A stretch of 64,000 nucleotides of DNA, from NCBI GenBank assembly GCA_034440615.1, contig JAOTOM010005096.1, forward strand, positions 855,501 to 919,500. The letters run 5' to 3'. Positions 62,301-64,000 of the stretch are shown here, piece by piece. The position numbers were made by a program, and so were the translations under genes. Under the pieces are notes generated by a model that made no database searches, was not told where the DNA came from, and saw only the letters and a list, made by a program, of their open reading frames with translations. Source of the stretch: Ashinkailepas kermadecensis (Eukaryota; Arthropoda; Thecostraca; Neolepadidae). The first letter of the stretch is position 1. Every line of letters starts with the position of its first letter.

Positions 62301-64000
62301 GTAGGTATGCAGTATGTATAGTAAGTATACGATACCTAAGTAAAGTATGCTCTATACGCTACTGCTGATCAACATTTTGTGCTGTCCCCGCCAGTGGTGC
62401 GCCATCGGGATTGGCAACCCGTTGCGATCCCAACAGCAGATGCATGCTTCTAATTCAGGTATGTCGACGTTCTGATGACTTGTGGCGCAACACAGGGTGC
62501 AGAGTATCTAGTAAATGGAGTTAAACGTTTCACAGGTGTAACCATCTTTAGGAATCAAGATCGTTAGTTAGTTTTTTGGGCTTTAGGGCGCTTCGATCAA
62601 AGTTGGTCATTCGCACCCATAAGAATCAAGATCATTCCCCAGTGTGGATACATTCTGGATACGTGTAGATTTTATCGTCGAGTGGTTCGATGCACGTAAT
62701 CTAGGTAAATGTGTTCCAGTGACTTATCCAGTGGTGTGCACTCTGCTGTTTCAGGATGGTGATGGCGGTGGCGACTCGCTGCTCGGTGCTGCTGTACGAC
62801 ACGCAGCAGCAGCTGCCCTTCGCCACCATCTCCAACATCCACTTCACGCGGCTCACCGACCTTAGCTGGTACGACTGATGCTGTCGGGTACGGCTCTGGT
62901 ACTGGTACCACCCGGCCGCTGGTAATGCAGCGACGTGGTCAGGGCTGGTGAACGCTGAACACGTCCTTCACGTTTAGCGTGTTCAGTTCAGTCGTTGCTC
63001 CACGTTTACACGGCGCTGGCATCACTTTTAATCACTTTTACAGTGGCGTGGTCTGTTGCGGTCGATAAAGGAGACTCAGCCTCATAATGTTGTCAAAATC
63101 TTACCTTCCATTCACAAACACTGCCCGACCCACTACTTGACGTTCCGTTGCGCCCCCTATGAGCTATGTGTGATATGGGTGTCATTTGACCATCTGCGGT
63201 CGGCCCGTCCTCAAGCCTAAACAATTGCTCGGCAGATGCACCCATACTGTTCGCTGAGGTGATGCTAGACATCTTCACGTACCCCATGAGCTCGATCTCA
63301 TGTCGTGTTCTACTGTGTGCTCTGTCGCACGCGTGACTGTGAGCCGCCTGTGTGTGCGCGACAGCACTTCCTGCCGTGCGGGTGGATGTATGTGGCTGGT
63401 TGGTGTCTCACACCGCCTCTGTGGTGACACGGTGCGCCCGTGTGCCGCACAGGTCGCGGGACGGCCGCCTGCTGCTGGTGTCATCCACCGACGGCTTCTG
63501 CTCCATCGTCACGTTCGAGGCGGGAGAGCTGGGCGACGAGTACGTGCGGCCGGCGGCCGGTGACACGGCACAGTCGGGTCAGCAGGAGCGGCCGGCACCC
63601 GCCGCTGATGTCAAGGTCACAGCGGTAGCGCCTGTCGCTGGTGTCAAGGGCACCGCAGTAGCTCCCGCCACCGATGTCAAGGTTACCGCAGCAACATCTG
63701 CCACCGATGTCAAGGTTACCGCAGCAACACCTGCCGCAGATGCCAAGGTCACCGCGGTAACACCTGCCACAGATGTCAATACGACGTCGGCGGTACCTGA
63801 TGATCACGATGTTCAGATGGTCTCGGTACCGTCCGGAGACGAGATGACCTCAGCGCTATCTGCTGGAGATGTGCAGATGACTCGAATTCCGCCTGCGGAA
63901 GATGTGAAGGCGACATCAATTCCGCCGTCCGGGAGTACGGACCCTGAACGGCCTGTCGCAGAGTCTGACAAGCCCCGGACGCCGGCCAAAGCCCGCCGGG
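53170..64000 (+). CDS. CHAF1B: CAF-1 subunit p60 (WD40 histone chaperone), 3' end missing
   Basis: CAF-1 places H3-H4 on newly replicated DNA with PCNA; p60 is its seven-blade WD40 subunit. Nine coding exons join in consistent phase: 53217-53345, 54178-54310, 56619-56828, 57474-57570, 59511-59610, 60573-60736, 60958-61104, 62755-62868, 63453 to the window end. That gives 547 codons with no stop; vertebrate p60 is about 560. The start [20 protein letters not shown] matches the p60 N-terminus (WHN-(K/R)-(E/D)-PV). Later landmarks are [70 protein letters not shown] and [12 protein letters not shown]. An acceptor at 53169 implies an upstream 5' UTR exon. The C-terminal tail is variable in the family and here begins with 11-residue repeats. 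Confidence 0.95.
54178..54310 (+). CDS. CHAF1B: CHAF1B coding exon 2
   Basis: 133 nt, acceptor GCGCTGCAG, donor GACGATG|GTCAGT, phase 0 to 1. It reads [44 protein letters not shown]: end of blade 1 and most of blade 2. Much more GC-rich than the preceding exon. Confidence 0.93.
54311..54985. repeat. degenerate GATGGTCAGATG repeats after exon 2
   Basis: Some 25 imperfect repeats of GATGGTCAGATG, GATGATGGGATGGCCAGATG and similar. Each core contains GATGGTCAG, the sequence of the exon 2 donor junction (GATG|GTCAG). The array starts at that junction. Confidence 0.85.
55240..56650 (+). repeat. 66-71-bp minisatellite spanning the exon 3 acceptor (~21 copies)
   Basis: Each unit contains a pyrimidine tract (CTCGCTCCCCCTCCCCAG), then ACGGCCACATCATCGTGTGG and CGGCGACAGTCACAG, then a linker (TTTGGCTTCACGTACCCC). 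The tract, the AG and the following 30 bases are exactly the 3' splice site and first codons of CHAF1B exon 3 ([12 protein letters not shown]). About 20 copies precede the real one. The first four copies carry CGGCTCCAG (WRLQ) in place of CGGCGACAG. A 585-codon frame runs through the array because of the repeat; it is not a separate gene. Confidence 0.97.
56619..56828 (+). CDS. CHAF1B: CHAF1B coding exon 3
   Basis: 210 nt, phase 1 in and out. Taken as starting at the last of the ~21 acceptors, because only this copy continues into unique conserved sequence: [52 protein letters not shown]. Donor CAGAAAG|GTCGGT. It covers blades 2-3. Use of earlier acceptors would add repeat-coded residues or shift the frame. 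Confidence 0.92.
56829..57473. other. CHAF1B intron 3
   Basis: 645 bases, no element recognised. Confidence 0.6.
57474..57570 (+). CDS. CHAF1B: CHAF1B coding exon 4
   Basis: 97 nt, acceptor GGTTGCAG, donor GTGATAG|GTGAGC. It reads [31 protein letters not shown], the p60 blade 4 (VQGVx[12 protein letters not shown]). Confidence 0.95.
57571..58140. other. CHAF1B intron 4, 5' part
   Basis: No recognised feature, though the last ~200 bases may be the 3' UTR of the antisense LINE. Confidence 0.45.
58141..58960 (-). mobile_element. CR1-like LINE 3' end, antisense in CHAF1B intron 4
   Basis: The minus strand encodes [51 protein letters not shown] and [20 protein letters not shown] (58876-58376). 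After one frameshift come [20 protein letters not shown] and [20 protein letters not shown] (58389-58153). This is the C-terminal part of a CR1-type reverse transcriptase, severely 5'-truncated but with few lesions, so fairly young. It is related to the fragment at 44.2 kb. Confidence 0.92.
58961..59510. other. CHAF1B intron 4, 3' part
   Basis: Contains a direct duplication of ~120 bases: 59275-59394 and 59395-59500 share GAGGTA.CAT.ATGATACCTCC, TTTATATCTCA and CTGCCAATGT.CCA.AGTAGT. Confidence 0.6.
59511..59610 (+). CDS. CHAF1B: CHAF1B coding exon 5
   Basis: 100 nt, acceptor TTTATTTCAG, donor GAAAAG|GTGAGG. It reads [33 protein letters not shown]: end of blade 4 and the charged linker before the FHDD segment. 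Confidence 0.9.
59740..60165. repeat. 68-bp tandem repeat, about six copies
   Basis: Units of TGTCCGGTATAAGATGGCCT, CCATCGTGTGACATATGTGG, CTGTAGGATGGTTGGGATGT in intron 5. Two variants alternate (CATATGTGGCTGTAGG, CAGATGTGTTGGCAGG). Confidence 0.95.
60290..60572 (+). repeat. 31-33-bp minisatellite spanning the exon 6 acceptor
   Basis: About nine copies of TCTGTGACAGATGTGTCGGC followed by TGACCCTCCGT. The CAG and ATGTGTCGGCTG in each copy are the 3' splice site and first codons (MCRL) of CHAF1B exon 6, which begins immediately after the array. Confidence 0.95.
60573..60736 (+). CDS. CHAF1B: CHAF1B coding exon 6
   Basis: 164 nt, acceptor CTGTGACAG, donor TTCTCTAG|GTCAGC. It reads [40 protein letters not shown] and [15 protein letters not shown]: blade 5 with the p60 hallmark FHDD..(F/C)xRRLSF.PDG.LL..PAG. 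Confidence 0.95.
60857..60975 (+). repeat. 58-bp duplication spanning the exon 7 acceptor
   Basis: Two tandem copies (starting near 60861 and 60919) of GTGTTTCTGTGGCTGACGTC, AGTTTTCGTCTGTTTGGCAG plus the exon start GCCCGTGTTCTGTCTGC. Splicing to the first copy would hit a TGA within about 11 codons, so the second is the working site. Confidence 0.95.
60958..61104 (+). CDS. CHAF1B: CHAF1B coding exon 7
   Basis: 147 nt, acceptor TGTTTGGCAG, donor CCGTATAG|GTATGT. It reads [40 protein letters not shown] and HNMLKLPYR, with the conserved AVRCCP and LPYR of p60 (blade 6). Confidence 0.95.
61600..61725 (-). mobile_element. decayed tRNA-derived SINE head
   Basis: The minus strand reads GCCGCGGTAGCTCTGTTGGC then TGGAGCACTGACGTGCATTG, similar to the head of SINE copy D (GCCGCGGTAGCTCAGTTGGT). 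The B-box region is weak and the shared body is not seen. Confidence 0.5.
61865..61955. repeat. 28-bp tandem repeat, four copies
   Basis: Units of the type GGGCTCGGATTGTGCTGCCCA, each with several substitutions. Confidence 0.8.
62755..62868 (+). CDS. CHAF1B: CHAF1B coding exon 8
   Basis: 114 nt, acceptor CTGTTTCAG, donor CTTAGCTG|GTACGA, phase 1 to 2. It reads [47 protein letters not shown]..(I/V)SNIH is a p60 hallmark (end of blade 6, start of blade 7). Confidence 0.95.
62869..63452. other. CHAF1B intron 8
   Basis: 584 bases; no element recognised. Confidence 0.6.
63453..64000 (+). CDS. CHAF1B: CHAF1B coding exon 9 (runs off the window)
   Basis: Acceptor GTGCCGCACAG. It completes the Trp codon, then [20 protein letters not shown] and [11 protein letters not shown] close blade 7. 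After that the tail is low-complexity, rich in Ala, Pro, Val, Thr, with 11-residue repeats ([11 protein letters not shown] and variants), then acidic/serine-rich stretches and [10 protein letters not shown] at the edge. No in-frame stop to base 64000. The known p60 tail carries ASF1-binding motifs; none could be placed before the edge. Confidence 0.9.
63598..63800 (+). repeat. 33-bp coding repeat in the CHAF1B tail
   Basis: Six copies of a 33-base, 11-codon unit such as CCCGCCACCGATGTCAAGGT then TACCGCAGCAACA. In frame; encodes P-A-(T/A)-D-V-K-V-T-A-(A/V)-(T/A). Confidence 0.95.

Larger units (their letters stand above)
61105..62754. other. CHAF1B intron 7
   Basis: Mostly unique sequence. 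A decayed SINE head is at 61600-61725, a short 28-base tandem repeat at 61865-61950, and a weak dispersed repeat at 62565. No exon was seen. Confidence 0.5.

Overview
The window looks like eukaryotic nuclear DNA from a metazoan, most likely an arthropod (a crustacean would fit, but that is inference). Coding exons are short and separated by GT-AG introns. There are tRNA-derived SINEs, CR1-like LINE fragments, a DNA transposon, many minisatellites and short interstitial GGTTA arrays of the arthropod telomere type. Nothing bacterial, viral or CRISPR-like was seen.

Two protein-coding genes can be assembled exon by exon with matching intron phases, and they lie head to head. On the minus strand (49662 down to 21769) is a complete nine-exon gene for a mitochondrial acyl-CoA dehydrogenase of 420 residues. 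It appears closest to the long-chain/isovaleryl-type enzymes, with the catalytic Glu in a QEERL context. On the plus strand (53170 to the window end) is CHAF1B, the p60 WD40 subunit of chromatin assembly factor 1, with nine coding exons and 547 codons before the window cuts it off.

Layout: 1-21.7 kb has no recognisable gene. It holds several GC-rich islands, minisatellites, a 2.6-kb DNA transposon inserted in a 54-bp minisatellite, a foldback element and a SINE. 21.8-49.7 kb is the dehydrogenase gene, with SINEs, a truncated LINE, a large inverted repeat and numerous tandem arrays in its introns. 49.7-53.2 kb is AT-rich intergenic DNA. 53.2-64 kb is CHAF1B, with an antisense LINE 3' end and more tandem arrays in its introns.

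The most unusual signals are two. (1) The dehydrogenase has two pairs of duplicated internal exons (exon 3: 130 nt each, diverged; exon 7: 196 nt each, nearly identical). Each pair shares phases, and including both members would break the frame, as expected of mutually exclusive exons. The exon 7 copies differ at only three nucleotides, all amino-acid-changing and all within seven bases next to the catalytic Glu. A second terminal exon 9 also exists but carries a SINE. (2) In both genes, minisatellites repeatedly include a real splice junction plus the adjoining exon edge. At least five examples are clear (exons 8, 9 and 3b of the dehydrogenase; exons 3 and 6 of CHAF1B), with weaker ones beside them. 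The most extreme is about 21 copies of a polypyrimidine tract, AG and exon start over 1.4 kb in CHAF1B. I do not know a named system that explains this; it may be a local mutational process or a source of alternative splice sites.
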